The notes under the pieces: model-generated | What the model was told of the DNA's origin: nothing | Databases searched by the model: none | Seen by the model: the letters and a program-made list of their open reading frames with translations, nothing else | Program-made: the position numbers and the translations under genes | Part shown: positions 52,290-62,935 of the stretch, piece after piece | Numbering within the stretch: position 1 is the first letter of the stretch | Layout: the number at the start of each line of letters is the position of its first letter | DNA from: Symbiodinium natans | Taxonomy: Eukaryota; Sar; Dinophyceae; Suessiales; Symbiodiniaceae | Direction of reading: 5' to 3' | DNA: 64,000 bases | Assembly (NCBI GenBank): GCA_905221605.1 | Contig: CAJNDS010002085.1 | Coordinates: forward strand, 541,001-605,000

Positions 52290-52388
52290 GGATTCTGAAC
52301 TCGAAGCTTCTGGCCGCGGAACATGTGCCCACCGCGTTGTCGCAGATGCCCCGCCCTGCGCAGCCGCCGCTGCCCATGCTGCCTGGGC
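52290..52388 (-). CDS. EGF-like exon
   Basis: Minus acceptor GGCCCAG|GC near 52385 opens SMGSGGCAGRGICDNAVGTC then SAARSFE. C-x-G-x-G-x-C-x(5)-G-x-C is the core of EGF-like modules of the C-SGRG-C type. The plus strand is also open (LLAAEHVPTALSQMPRPAQP, ending at GTTTAGGG), so strand is inferred from the motif and the neighbours. Confidence 0.5.
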
Positions 52389-52790
52389 CCCCGGTTTAGG
52401 GTTTTGGGGCCTGGCGCTATCTGGAGCCATTTACGGCTACATGGCTAGGGCCAAGGGTACCAAGTAGGGCGTGGGGTATGGCGAAGAGCACCTTGCACCT
52501 TGAACTTCCAGGGTGTCCCTTCTTGGCTCCAAACCCTTTCCTCAACACCCTTTTGTAGCGGAACCCCGTCTGGGCGCCCGGCACCAGCCGCCCTCAAAAT
52601 ATTTCAGCTTCGACCTGAGGCGGATCCAGGGTTCCCCCGAGGCTTGGGGCGACCTGTAGCCCTCCTTAAGCAGCCCCCTCACACCCTGGGCCGCAGATTC
52701 GGGTAGACGTTGGGTAGGGTTACAAGGGCTTTTGATTGCGGCATGATGGTGCTGCAACTACGAGCTGCCAGATAACCTGCTCAAGGGACG

Positions 52791-52851
52791 TTGGGGGGTT
52801 ATAAGTGCAGTTATCAGTGGGGTTACAAGTACCCACTGGACCTCCAAGCAA
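52791..52851. mobile_element. Family B element, partial
   Basis: GGTTATAAGTGCAGTTATCA ... CACTGGACCTCCAAGC; a similar remnant lies at 53026-53080. Confidence 0.5.
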
Positions 52852-53091
52852 CACGCGCCAGAAAGAGCACGGATGGAAGAAGGGCTGAGGGGGTTTTGGC
52901 CGTGCCCGTTGACAGATGACGGGACTACGAATGGCGGATGGCCTTACCCCCAAGGCTTCGTGTTGGGGATGGTGGATGCTGGAGGCTTGCTGGGTGGTGA
53001 GGAGGGCGAGACTTTGCCGCTGTCGGCTCTAAGTGCAGTTATAGTGGGGGGGGTTATACGTACCCTTGAACCTCCGCGTAGCCCCCTTTAA

Positions 53092-53152
53092 CCCCCAAAA
53101 TGGTCGAGCAGCAGGCCCCAGGCGCCAACGATGAGGTCAAGCATGCCTTAAC
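53092..53152 (-). CDS. FG-GAP-like exon
   Basis: Minus acceptor GTTAAG|G near 53149 opens MLDLIVGAWGLLLDHFG. LDLIVGAW is the strand typical of FG-GAP/VCBS propeller repeats, which fold as beta-propellers in extracellular proteins. Confidence 0.5.
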
Positions 53153-53516
53153 TGCGGTTTCGACCACACGCCGTTCTGGGGGGGGGAGGCTCGGGTTTGG
53201 GGTTTTGGGCTTAGGGTCACCACGTCATCCCTTCCCAGAACACTTTACCCCCCCACAAAAAAGAGGGGAGCATCTGCCTTGGCTGAGAGCTGGGACATGT
53301 GGCATGAGCTGAGAGACCGCTCTGAGATCGAAGTGTGAGAGGTCTGCAGGCTCCAGCATGATCGCGGTGTAGCTTTAGCGGGCGGGCTGAAAATGAATCG
53401 TGATTCCCGAGCACAGACAAGAAGTCGTGCATGCTCAAGGTTTCTGAGATCTCCAGGAACCTAGGGGGAAGGTGAAGGCCAGCTGTGGCTTCCTCATTGG
53501 GGTTATCTTATGTAGC

Positions 53517-53607
53517 CCCCTCAAGTAATTCGCAGCATTTCGGCCGGGGCTGCCGTCACCGTTCCAGTCGATGGGCAGGAATCCGGCAACAGCGTCATCC
53601 TGAACAT
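53517..53607 (-). CDS. FG-GAP-like exon with DWNGDGS
   Basis: Minus frame reads QDDAVAGFLPIDWNGDGSPG then RNAANYL. D-x-N-G-D-G is the calcium-binding loop of FG-GAP/VCBS repeats. Exon limits approximate. Confidence 0.5.
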
Positions 53608-53734
53608 CTTGCGCTCGAGGGTTCAGTGAAGGGCTATTCGGGTCTAGAGCCTTTTTGGGGCTTCGGGGGCTTTGTGCTGCCTTTAGGACCAACTAAGCTA
53701 AAGGGGGGGGGGGGGGGCGGGGGGGGGTTTAGGG

Positions 53735-53842
53735 TTTCGAGTTGAACGGCTTCAGAGGCTCCTCGATTCCATTGTTTCGCAGGTCCACCTCCGCGAACGG
53801 GCTCTTCGGGCCGAGCTGAGACACGAGCACTCCTGCACAGCG
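53735..53842 (-). CDS. Candidate exon of the same FG-GAP series
   Basis: Minus frame reads GVLVSQLGPKSPFAEVDLRN then NGIEEPLKPFNSK. Acceptor GCAG|G near 53840. SPFAEVDLRN resembles linkers between propeller blades. Confidence 0.45.
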
Positions 53843-54576
53843 TCCCGACGTTGAAGTGTGGATCTTTAAACTTTCAACGTCAGACCTTCAGCCATGGAAA
53901 GCACGCCGTTCAACTTCAAATTTTTAGCTTTGTCATCTTTTAGCTTTACAGGTCCTCCCTTTCAGCGCACAGCTCTGTCGTTGCTTGCAGAACGGTGCAA
54001 ATAGGAGCAGGGTACAGACCCTGAAGACCGCAAAAAGGACTGAGCCCTAAAACCCCAATGCCCAAAAAAAACCCAGATGCGCAAACATGCCGTGCTTTAG
54101 GGTTTGTCGAACGCCGCTCTCGGTCGTGAGAGCCAGCATAGCAGTTGGGCTACTTAATATGCTGGGGGTTTTGCCACAAGAACATGCTGGGTTCAGAGTA
54201 TAGGGTTCCAGGCCTAGGGCCCTGGAAGATTTGAGGAGCTGGGGGGAAGTCCTTCCACCCGCTCTTGGTAAAGGATGCGCCCGTCGTGAAAAATGGTCAG
54301 CCTGCCAAGCTCTGCTGCGGGTCGGTTCTGCGCTTCAGGCCGGCTCGCTACCCTAAACTCCTGGACGCGGAGTTTACTTCACACCTAACCCTGTCCAAGA
54401 CCTGCAGAAAGTTAAAGCATCTACTTGCTTCGGAAGTCTACGACCGGAAAGCTGGCTTCGTGTCGCAGATGGCTTGCAGGGCAGTTTATCTTTCCGGTTT
54501 GTTGCCGTTTGTGGATCAGGGCGGGGACCCCGAGGCGCGTCTTGGTTCAAGAATATGGCCCCTTCTATATAACTAT
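53843..54576. other. Mostly no gene; weak plus-strand frame 54265-54570
   Basis: The plus frame (KNGQPAKLCCGSVLRFRPAR ... LKHLLASEVYDRKAGFVSQM) has protein-like composition and is the only long frame here, but it runs into a microsatellite and has no domain. Confidence 0.3.
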
Positions 54577-54915
54577 AGGGATAGATATAGATATAGATGT
54601 AGATATAGATATAGATATAGATATAGATATAGAGATAGAGATAGAGATAGAGATAGAGATAGAGATAGAGATTAGATATTAGATATTAGATATTAGATAT
54701 TAGATATTAGATACTAAATACTAGATACTAGAAACTAGACATTATAGATATTAGATATTAGATATTAGATATTAGATATTAGATATTAGATATTAGATAT
54801 TAGATATTAGATATTAGATATTAGATATTAGATATTAGATATTAGATATAGATATAGGCATAGACATAGACATAGATATAGATATCATATATATATATAT
54901 ATATATATATATACC
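54577..54915. repeat. GATATA, TATTAGA and TA microsatellites
   Basis: (GATATA)n, (GAGATA)n, a 7-bp (TATTAGA)n block and (AT)n in succession. Confidence 0.97.
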
Positions 54916-54987
54916 ATATAGTTAGTCCCTTCATACAACAGTAACCACAAGAATAGTACTTCACCCAGGTTCTTCACAAGGGCCCCT

Positions 54988-55042
54988 CGTCCACCTGTCC
55001 AGCTCTCCGTCGCCGTTGAAGTCCGCGTCCTGCGGCTTGCCT
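54988..55042 (-). CDS. FG-GAP/VCBS-like exon with DFNGDGELD
   Basis: Minus acceptor GCCGCAG|GAC opens DADFNGDGELDRWTRGP. D-x-N-x-D-G-x-x-D is a calcium-binding loop shared by VCBS, FG-GAP and dockerin-type repeats; the neighbours favour VCBS/FG-GAP. Confidence 0.5.
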
Positions 55043-55059
55043 CACAAATCATCAAGGGC

Positions 55060-55290
55060 TGTAGGGTTTAGGGTTTAGGGTTTCGGGTTTAGGGTATAAG
55101 AAGCCCCCACCCCATCATGGGATTGAGACTCGTGCCCCTGAAGATGTAACCCAAAGAGGTCCCCTGAATATACTCCTAAGATGGCCCGTGTATTCCCGTA
55201 GAGGATGTCTAGAAAGGGTCTTCAAACCGAAGGGTGCAACCTTACGGGTTTAGGGTTTAGGGCTTAGGGTTTAGGGTTCAGGGCCCTAGG
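55060..55290. repeat. Two short TTTAGGG arrays
   Basis: 55064-55100 and 55248-55282, with spacer between. The stretch up to 55860 has no supported gene. Confidence 0.85.
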
Positions 55291-55861
55291 CAGAGTCCTC
55301 TGAGATCATGTGCGTCGAGGGCTTACGACTGATGGAGCTTTGGGGTTTGGGATTTGGACTCCTCTTGGGCTTTATGAATTTAAACCCCCCCGAATAGCCC
55401 ACTATATCTCTGCATGTATTTGGGCTACAGGGCTTGAGAGCAACGGGAAGGGCATTGGGACTCAAGGATGGGCCCACTCAACATAAGCCCGGGCTTAGGC
55501 TTTAGGGTTGAGGGCTTAGGGTTCGGGTATAGGACAACGTCTTCTCAAAGTATTACTCTTGTCCCTCGACACCTCCGCCGACAACAAGAAGGTCGAGAAT
55601 GCCCGAAGCCCGTAAGCGAAAATCAAACCCCTAGACCCTAAACCTCCCCTGCGCCAAACCCCAAACGACACTCAGATTCCTTCAACCCAAGGTGTTGAAT
55701 CCTTGAACCTAGATAGAACATCCTTAAACTCGACACGTCAGAACCCTTAGGGTACAGTGTCTGAAGCCGAAGCCCTTCCCAGACGCCTGCTTCCAGCCAC
55801 TTGGCCGACAACACGGCCTGTGCCCGGGATCTGAAAAGCCACGTTTCGCGGAAAGACCGGG

Positions 55862-55937
55862 TTTTTTGTTTAGGGTTTTTTTGTTTAGGGTTTAGGGTTT
55901 AGGGTTTAGGGTTTAGGGTTTAGGGTTTAGGGTTTAG
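55862..55937. repeat. TTTAGGG array
   Basis: About nine units, directly 3' (minus sense) of the exon at 55938-56052. Confidence 0.95.
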
Positions 55938-56052
55938 GGAAAGAGGAGCAGCACATGGGTTCTTGCAGAGCGCCCACCATGTGCCTTCGAAAGGGTGCCG
56001 GCCAGGGGCGTGACGTTCACCAGCCGGCCCTGCACCAGAAAGAGTTCTGACA
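55938..56052 (-). CDS. Candidate exon of the FG-GAP series
   Basis: Minus acceptor CTGTCAG| near 56053 opens ELFLVQGRLVNVTPLAGTLS then KAHGGRSARTHVLLLF, with an internal GT donor possible after KAHG. LFLVQGRLVNVTP resembles a propeller blade. Confidence 0.45.
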
Positions 56053-56235
56053 GGAACCTCCAACATCTGGGGCTCCAAGTGTTGGCCCTTAATTTGGGTT
56101 CCTTGTTATATAGCCCTTATATACACTATTATATATATATATATATATATAATGAGGAACCTACCTGTAGGGTATGGGACCATGCTAAGCGCCCATGTAG
56201 AGAAAGTGACACGACAGTCTTGAGCTTTATGCGAG

Positions 56236-56272
56236 TGGGCGAGTGGGCGAGTGGGCGAGTGGGCGAGGGTTT
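56236..56272. repeat. Four copies of GAGTGGGCG
   Basis: Perfect 9-bp tandem repeat. A TA repeat lies at 56125-56152. From 56280 to 57480 I see no supported gene, though frames are open on both strands (for example minus 57081-57347). Confidence 0.9.
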
Positions 56273-57483
56273 TGAAGGAGCGGGGATCCTTGTAAAGTAG
56301 AGTTTTGCGTTCTCAAATGTGTGTGAGGGCTTTGGAAATCATAAACTTTTGTACCCGATGAAGCACACTGATGTATATCCTGGTTTGGTTCAGAAGATAA
56401 ACCATTACAACATGCATCACGACTTAATTAATCTTCAAATCATGCGTAAACAGGGAAAATCCCTGAAGCCCAATGATGGAGAGCATACAATGCTCCCACA
56501 ACATCCGGATCTGTTGCACTTAAACTGAAACTACAAAGAGTCACCTTCAACTCCTTCACGCGCAATTCAAACTTCACAGATGTGACAGGGAAATGGCAGC
56601 AAACAAGTCGAACAACAGCGACTCCCACGCCCCAGTGAGACCCCAGGATGCACAAAAGCAAAGCCCTCCTTGGAGGAGGACGCGCACGTTGGCCCTAAAC
56701 CCGACATCGTGAAGTTGTCAAGAACCTGTTTCAAAATACAAATCATCGAAGTGTTAACTAACATAACTATGTCAGAATATAACAGGCGGGGGACTGCAGG
56801 ACCCTGAATTTTCCGAACTTCCCCTCCGGCCTGGAGCGTCCTCTTGAAGAGCGACACGCGCCCTACGTTGGCCTGGACCACGAGATGCAAGAGACATAAG
56901 GCTCCAAGCATGCAGCTTCGGGTTTGTTGGGCTATGGGTGTTACTTTCATCCTCCACTGACTTTTCATTGTGTCGTGGGGTGGACAGGGGGCGTCGACTT
57001 CATCGAAAAGGCGTGGAGCGCGGTGAAATGAGACTGGAACCTAGTTCAAGGTTCCCTGTGCATCCAACCCTGCACCCACTTCAAGCAATCCCTGGATCTT
57101 CAGCGATCAATCCGGCGGCAAGCCGGGGTGAGAAGTCTGTCTGGCTAAAGATGAAGACAGTTTTGGGTCGGCGGTGTCTCTCACGCATGATCTCTATCAA
57201 GGGGGCTTCATGCAAGCTCACACACGCAGCTGGCGAGTTTCTTAAAAACAAACTAGCCTTGGCAGCAGGGCGAGGCTGTTGAAACTGATCCCTCGAGAAT
57301 TCATACAACTCATGGCTCCATATATGGCAGGTTCCGCCTGCAATCACAGTTGCCGTCTACACCACCTCCGTGAAATACGTGACAGGTCGTCGCTACACAG
57401 AGCTTGCCTGCCGATGTACAAGTCTTACAGCCTGCTCTCTTGCCATGTGGCCATTGTCTGTGGCATGGTCCGATTTCATGCAT

Positions 57484-57625
57484 ACTTGGAGGTTCATGGT
57501 ACTTATAACCCAATAAAGACTGTACTTATAGGCCACTGGTAAGCCGCTTAAGTGCCCTAAGATGGTCATAGTTGGCTGATACCTACAGTCGTACTTGGGT
57601 TCTTATGCACCATGAACCCCCCAAG
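57484..57625. mobile_element. Family A inverted-repeat element (57.5 kb copy)
   Basis: ACTTGGAGGTTCATGGTACT ... TGCACCATGAACCCCCCAAG, 142 bp. Confidence 0.8.
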
Positions 57626-57680
57626 CAGGGCTCGTCCATTGAAGAGGCCGCCCTGCAGGCTTGCCCCTGAGGGGTCTTCC

Positions 57681-57825
57681 TTGGGATGTTCCCCCGTATA
57701 CTGACAGTCCTTAACAGGGCTTATTCGTAACTCTGATTGTTCCCCCTTAGTCCTTCGCGGGGATGACAACCAGAGGTACGATAAGCCCTGTGAAGGACTG
57801 GTAGTAGAAGGGGGAACATCCCAAG
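57681..57825. mobile_element. Family C element, longest copy
   Basis: TTGGGATGTTCCCCCGTATA ... GTAGAAGGGGGAACATCCCA. The centre is enlarged by a segment containing a second TTCCCCCTTAGTCCTT arm, so possibly a nested or duplicated arm. Confidence 0.8.
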
Positions 57826-58089
57826 GTCTTCGTATGGACCACCACTACATTGAGGCATTTTGTGCTCCAGGGGTCCCTCCGAGGGGTTAGGGTTCAGGGC
57901 TCAGTTTAGTTCGGGGAGACTCTCCGGAACCTAAAAAAAATCTGGGTCCTGGGTATTGGATGGTGGTGGCTTTAGGAGGGAGAGCGGGGAACCACTTGGC
58001 TTGGGGTTGAGGATTCGGGTTTGGGGGTTCAGGGTTCAGGAAAGCAACAGCTTCCAACGGAGGACAGAAACAGGGGGTGCCTCCTGGAA

Positions 58090-58220
58090 CATCAGGAACA
58101 TCTCCCCAGTTTCCTTAGGCTTGCATCAGAGGGTTCCCCTAAATCCTAAACATCGGAAACATCCCCCCCCGTTTCCCTAGGCTTGCATCACAGGGTTCCC
58201 CTAAACCCTAAACCCTAAAC
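58090..58220. repeat. Tandem duplication, about 62 bp, ending in telomeric units
   Basis: Both copies contain TTTCCCTAGGCTTGCATCAC (one with changes) and end GGGTTCCCCTAAA. The first is followed by two telomere-like units, the second by four. Confidence 0.85.
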
Positions 58221-58624
58221 CCTAATGCATTCCTTGGAAACATTCAAAGAACCAAGTGGCTACGGACTGATATCCCACTTTGACAAGTGCGGCATCATGT
58301 GCGGCATGCTAACGAAGCTGCTGAAGAACACGCAATAAACATAGGGATTCTCTCCCTTTATTTTGGGGGTTCTTGACCAAATAGTGGAAAAGACCAAGGA
58401 GGCACCAGAGAGGTTGTGCCTATGAAGGCTTGGTCAAGCTTCTTCGGGGACTATGGGCCTCTACCTTGCAACGCCCTGGTTCCTTATGAACGTTTTCCTT
58501 GCAACCACCAGGAACTACTTACACTCACCCCTTCGGGGGGGACCCTCACCGGAACCCTACTAAAGGCACAAAAAACCCTACTAAAGGCACAAAAAACCAA
58601 AAAACGGATCTCTGATCAAGGCCG

Positions 58625-58706
58625 CGCCGCGGTCTTCAGCGGGGATGCCGGGACCGGCGACATGAAGTAGCCCAGGTCGGAGAAGGGGTTGGCGTTCTCG
58701 GCAAGG
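58625..58706 (-). CDS. Candidate exon of the FG-GAP series
   Basis: Minus frame reads LAENANPFSDLGYFMSPVPA then SPLKTAARP. NPFSDLGYF is like blade linkers of the other islands. A TTTAGGG array (58705-58802) lies just upstream. Confidence 0.45.
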
Positions 58707-58802
58707 GTTTAAGGGTTTAAGGGTTTAGGGTTTAGGGTTTAAGGGTTAGGGTTTAGGGTTTAGGGTTTAGGGTTTAGGGTTTAGGGTTTAGGGTTTAGGG
58801 TT
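58705..58802. repeat. TTTAGGG array
   Basis: About 13 units, first ones TTTAAGGG. Confidence 0.95.
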
Positions 58803-58893
58803 TTCCAAAACCGGCTCAAGGGCTGTAGTCATTGGTCGCCCCTAGGTGTTTTTCGACTCTCACACAGAGCTTTGCGGGACTTTGAGCTTTGAG

Positions 58894-58995
58894 TTGGGAA
58901 ATTCCCCCCTCATACTAGCAGCCCTTAGTAGGGATTATCATGGAGGGGTACTATGATCCCTGTTAAGGGCTGTTAGCACAAGGGGGAACATCCCG
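58894..58995. mobile_element. Family C inverted-repeat element (58.9 kb copy)
   Basis: TTGGGAAATTCCCCCCTCAT ... TAGCACAAGGGGGAACATCC; 102 bp. Confidence 0.8.
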
Positions 58996-59515
58996 AGTTA
59001 TGAGGTTCGCGAGTCGCTCGCATGGTTCTGCGGGGTCTGCGATCGTGTGGCTGGATGTTGAGGGGGTACCTGACATTGAGGGCTTTCCAAGGAAAGGACC
59101 ATCACCTGGCAGCTGCTGTTTGTGGAAGGGTCGTGAAACCACAATGCCGATATTAGCCCCGAACCCGATAACAGAAGCCAAGCCTGAGCCCCAAATCCCC
59201 AGCCACTAAAGAGGGGCCTAATTAATTGGGTTCACATGTGCGTCTCAACAAGACAGATAAGCACCAAGGCCGTATAAGAACCAACACAACATGACATATC
59301 TTGAGAGCCGCAGAATCATCATGGACATTCTGAGAAGAAGAGCACCCAAACACACCACAAACGATAATCTTGACCACCACACAAACTTGGGCAGGCCGCA
59401 TACTGCCGGAAACGCAGCGTACGGTCCTGCGCAGCAGAGGCTGTTGGACTGTGAGTGCCGTCCAAGACCCCTTCAGTTTTCTTTAGGGTTTAGGGTTTAC
59501 TCGGTTTAGGGTTTA
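58996..59515. other. No gene seen
   Basis: Open plus frames at 59000-59209 and 59291-59509 have no domain. Short TTTAGGG units at 59483-59515. Confidence 0.4.
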
Positions 59516-59593
59516 GGTTTATAGATTTATAGTTGACCGTATGAGTGGCAACCAGGTTTATAGATTTATAGTTGACCGTATGAGTGGCAACCA
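59516..59593. repeat. Perfect tandem duplication of 39 bp
   Basis: Unit contains GTTTATAGATTTATAGTTGA and GAGTGGCAACCA; two identical copies. Confidence 0.95.
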
Positions 59594-59867
59594 AATGGGG
59601 GGGGGGTCCAGGGGAGTCATCCCATCACAATCTCTCTTCCGACTTGGCCAAACCAGAACCTCACACACCTGGAAGGCATGCCACCTCCGAGCAGGAGACC
59701 TCGGCCCCTCATGGGCCGCTCATGTCCACCTCATGGTCTTCGCCAAGTGGCGCAGGTACTGCCCTAACGCCATCGTAGAGCTGTGATGCTGCGTGCCCGC
59801 CCCAGTCTAAGCTATGCAACGTGCTGGGCTAAGCACCAGTTGAGAAGCCAACTGGCTTGATTATTGG

Positions 59868-60000
59868 CTCAACCAAACATCCTAAAGCCCCCGATCCCCA
59901 AGTCACAGCATCCTGGTCGAAGTTGTAAACGTTGATCATGCCAGACATGTCACCGATCAGCAGCCTCCCGAATCTTGGTGCTTCATGAACAACCATGATT
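59868..60000 (-). CDS. FG-GAP/propeller-like exon
   Basis: Minus frame reads VVHEAPRFGRLLIGDMSGMI then NVYNFDQDAVTWGSGALG. LLIGDMSGMINVY is a typical propeller strand pair. Hydrophobic sequence continues upstream in the same frame, so the true acceptor may be further up. Confidence 0.5.
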
Positions 60001-60359
60001 GGAACAAAACACTGGGTAACCATAATAATCAAGCTACCCACCCCCAGCAGAATCACTAGTGGCGTCTCAGATTTCAATAAACAAGGGAACTTTGTGTACA
60101 AAGGGTGGACTCCTGCATGAAGCAACTTTAAACCCGCGCTGAAGACCCAAAACCCGAATTACAGCTCTGGACGAGGGTGGCCGGAACCACAAAACCCGAA
60201 TCTGCGGCGGGGGTTTAGGCATGGGGCCGGCCTTGGTTGGGGCTCTTGAGCATTCTGTCGTGCGTCCCCGAACTCCAATCCGAGCATGGCAGAGCCCATA
60301 AACGCACACTAAGCCCGAAGCCCGGCCCCCAAAAGCGCCCCCAAGCTCTCAAGGGAAGC

Positions 60360-60475
60360 CCGGGAGCCCCAAGCTTCAAGACCCAAGCCCTAAACCCTGA
60401 ACCCTGAACCCTGAACTCCTAAACCCTAAACCCTAGACCCTAAACCCTGAACCCTAAACCCTAAACCCTCAGCCC
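60360..60475. repeat. CCCTAAA/CCCTGAA array
   Basis: About 15 units. On minus a frame just upstream (60480-60580, FAWTHNRSAFPGRLEVAGDL) may be another small exon of the series. Confidence 0.9.
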
Positions 60476-60947
60476 TCGGCGGCCTCAGGTCGCCGGCAAC
60501 TTCCAGGCGCCCTGGGAATGCGCTTCGGTTGTGGGTCCAGGCGAAGGGCACAGGGCGCAACCAAGTAGAAAGGATAGAAGATGAGCTCGTATGGTAGAAG
60601 ATGATGGAATGGCAGAAGATGCAGTTCTGTGTTAGAGAGGGGTCCTGTTCTACTTCCCCCGACTGCACACGCCAGGGCACTGGCCGCTGAGCATCACTGA
60701 GTACAGGATTTGACTACACAAGCTTCCACTGCAACATGGACAAACGATCATCTCGACATACAACTAACGCTCATTTCCACCCTCCCCAAGCACAGCCCCT
60801 TGCCAAAACGAGCCACGGCCCAACCCGGTAGCAACCTAAACACCGGGGCGCCCCAAACGCCCAAACGAGAGGGCTTCGGGGGGTGTGGGGGGCTCTCACC
60901 CTAGCAAGCGCTTCGGGGTTTTTGAGGGTTGTGGGGGCTTAGAGAGC

Positions 60948-61065
60948 CCTCGCGCTTCACAGCAGGAGTCCAGGAGTCCTGCATGCACAGCCGGGTAGAA
61001 ATGCTTATCTTGCACCACGTCTTCGAACCTTGCATCGAGGATGCAGGATGCAGGGCTTCGGGGGC
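60948..61065 (-). CDS. Candidate exon
   Basis: Minus frame reads ASCILDARFEDVVQDKHFYP then AVHAGLLDSCCEARGL. Good coding texture; same strand as the FG-GAP islands. Confidence 0.45.
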
Positions 61066-61432
61066 ATGGTTCAACAAGCAACCCACAACGCGATTTTTTG
61101 GAGTTCAACTACATTGGTAGCTCAGCTCTGTTGCTCTCAAAAAGAAAGGGGTTGGTGCTGCTTCTTGCAAGGGTGCCGCATTCTGCTGGGGACAGAGAAC
61201 TACCCTCATGTGGGCGTGCGACTTCCTTACTGACCATTCTAACCACAAACCTCTCCTTCCAGGCTCGGACCATCTGTGCTGTGCTTGCCCTCGCTCACAT
61301 GAGGAGCTCAGGGCCCAGATCTCGGGCCTCTTATTCGTTTAAAAGGCTTCCCTCAAAGCTTAACCATCAGGACTCCAGGTGACCCGGTAAAAATGCCCGA
61401 AACCCTCGTGTTTTAAAACCCTTTCGGGGCGG

Positions 61433-61520
61433 CTTTGTTTGCTGAGGGGCGGGTTCTGATCGCTGAAGCGCCGCTCCAGCATCCCGCTCTCAAGGCGCTC
61501 GAAGTAGAGCCTTTTGGGAG
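61433..61520 (-). CDS. FG-GAP-series exon (YFERL motif)
   Basis: Minus acceptor CAAAAG|G near 61515 opens LYFERLESGMLERRFSDQNP then PLSK. YFERL-x(2)-G-x-L-x-E-R is a blade motif common in eukaryotic FG-GAP/VCBS proteins. Followed below by the other islands. Confidence 0.55.
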
Positions 61521-61760
61521 GGGTGAGGCTTTTTGTAGCGTTTCAGGGTTTTGGGGTTTCGGGGTTTTGGGCTAGAGGGACTTGCAAGAGGGTTTAGGGT
61601 TTGGCTTAGGGTTTCTGCAAGCGCTCGGATCAGAATGACCACCCCTCGGATCCTAGACTGCGCGCAAAGGCCCATGGCGACCATCGACTTACAAGCTCAA
61701 ACCTTCTTGGCCTGGCGTAAGCCCATGAACTCCCCAGGAGTGGGGGATGTTTTGAGGGAG
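61521..61760. other. No gene seen
   Basis: Telomere-like units at 61540-61615; otherwise spacer. Confidence 0.4.
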
Positions 61761-61764
61761 GAGG

Positions 61765-61833
61765 TTGAGATGTTCCCCCTCATACTAGCAGTCCTTGAAA
61801 GGGATTCTCGTACATCCTGTTAAAAATCCCAAG
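61765..61833. mobile_element. Family C element, internally deleted
   Basis: TTGAGATGTTCCCCCTCATA, then a right arm reduced to GTTAAAAATCCCAAGG. Confidence 0.65.
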
Positions 61834-61946
61834 GCGGAGGGTTGAAGCGTCTGGAAGTCTTGGCACCTTTTGAGGAGGCGTCGACCACCGGACCCCTTTT
61901 GGGGGAGCGCGGGGGCTAGAACCCTGACACCACCGACCGCAACAGT

Positions 61947-62040
61947 GGTTTAGGGTTTAGGGTTTAGGGTTTAGGGTTTAGGGTTTAGGGTTTAGGGTTT
62001 AGGGTTTAGGGTTTAGGGTTTAGGGTTTGGGTTTAGGGGT
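61947..62040. repeat. Perfect TTTAGGG array
   Basis: About 13 units. Just beyond, minus 62040-62095 reads VGQTDGSMLLGAG, a weak propeller-like candidate. Confidence 0.96.
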
Positions 62041-62399
62041 TCACATTCCGGCACCCAGGAGCATGCTGCCATCCGTCTGCCCGACCCTGGGCGGTGTTCG
62101 GGCTCAGGCTCGGTTTGACTTGGACCCAGGAGAACTCCTTATACACCCTCAACCCCTTCCACCCACGAGAATCGAACCAAGCCCCGAACCAAGGGCCATG
62201 ATGCTCACCGGCCATCGTCCGTTGAAGACGAGTGTTGCGAGAAACTGGCAAGGCTTCAACAAGAACCCCAAGCCCCTGAACCCTGAACCCTAAGCCCCAT
62301 AAACTGTCAGCCCGCAAGCGGTTTCGCATCCAGGGCTCACATCCCCTGAATGAACGTCAAGCCCAAATAGCCAAACAAGCCCAAGCCCTAGGCCCGAAT

Positions 62400-62524
62400 G
62401 AATCACCACCCTAAACCCTAAACCCTACACCCTAAACCCGACACCCTAAACCCTAAACCCTCTCTCTCTCGCTCTCTCTCGCAACGCCTCCGACCCTACA
62501 CCCTAAAAAGCCTAAACCCTAAAC
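62400..62524. repeat. CCCTAAA array with CT tract
   Basis: CCCTAAA units at 62409-62461 and 62498-62524 around (CT)n. On minus it begins GTTTAGGG at the exon border 62525. Confidence 0.93.
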
Positions 62525-62613
62525 AGGTGAGTGGCAGGAGGTCGAGATCTCCATCGAGGTCCCAGTCGGCCATGCAAACCCTCAAGGTGCCAGGGGTGGA
62601 GGCCACAACAAAG
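62525..62613 (-). CDS. FG-GAP/VCBS exon with DWDLDGDLDLL
   Basis: Minus acceptor CGACTTAG| near 62614 opens FVVASTPGTLRVCMADWDLD then GDLDLLPLT. D-x-D-x-D-G-D-x-D-L is the textbook FG-GAP/VCBS calcium loop. The frame ends CACCT|GTTTAGGG, so the donor is the first base pair of the telomeric array. The plus strand shows CAG|GTGAGT here, but its peptide has no motif. It is the most upstream island of the series that can be seen in this window. Confidence 0.6.
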
Positions 62614-62935
62614 CTAAGTCGAACGAAAACGTTAACGTTTTGCGCAGGGGGGTCGTCTTTGGGGACTTTCGCATTCCTTCCTTCAATCGGCTCTGGATGG
62701 TCAAGGTGCATGGGTGAAAACTTGCTGCCACAAAGACGACTTGTCCTAGCAACAATGCAGGCTTTGAGCAGGGGACGTCTTCCGCTGCCCCTTGTCATTG
62801 CTTTTCTCATCAACTCAGGTGCATGGCGCAAACCCTCGCCACAAAGATGCTTTGTCTTGTGCAGGATACTGAAAGCATCTGAGTTCAGTGTCTGCGCTGG
62901 GGGACGTCTTCGACCCGAGGCTCCGGCTGAAGCAA
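62590..62935. repeat. Repeat of about 113 bp, two to three copies
   Basis: GTGCATGG starts at 62706 and 62819, each followed by GCCACAAAGA...CTTTGTCTTGT-like and GGGGACGTCTTC words. A more decayed copy precedes. It partly overlaps the intron 5' of the FG-GAP exon. Confidence 0.75.

Noticed and set aside
58805-58822. GGCTCAAG after CCAAAACC as a leader relic
   Set aside because: Only eight bases match; expected by chance.
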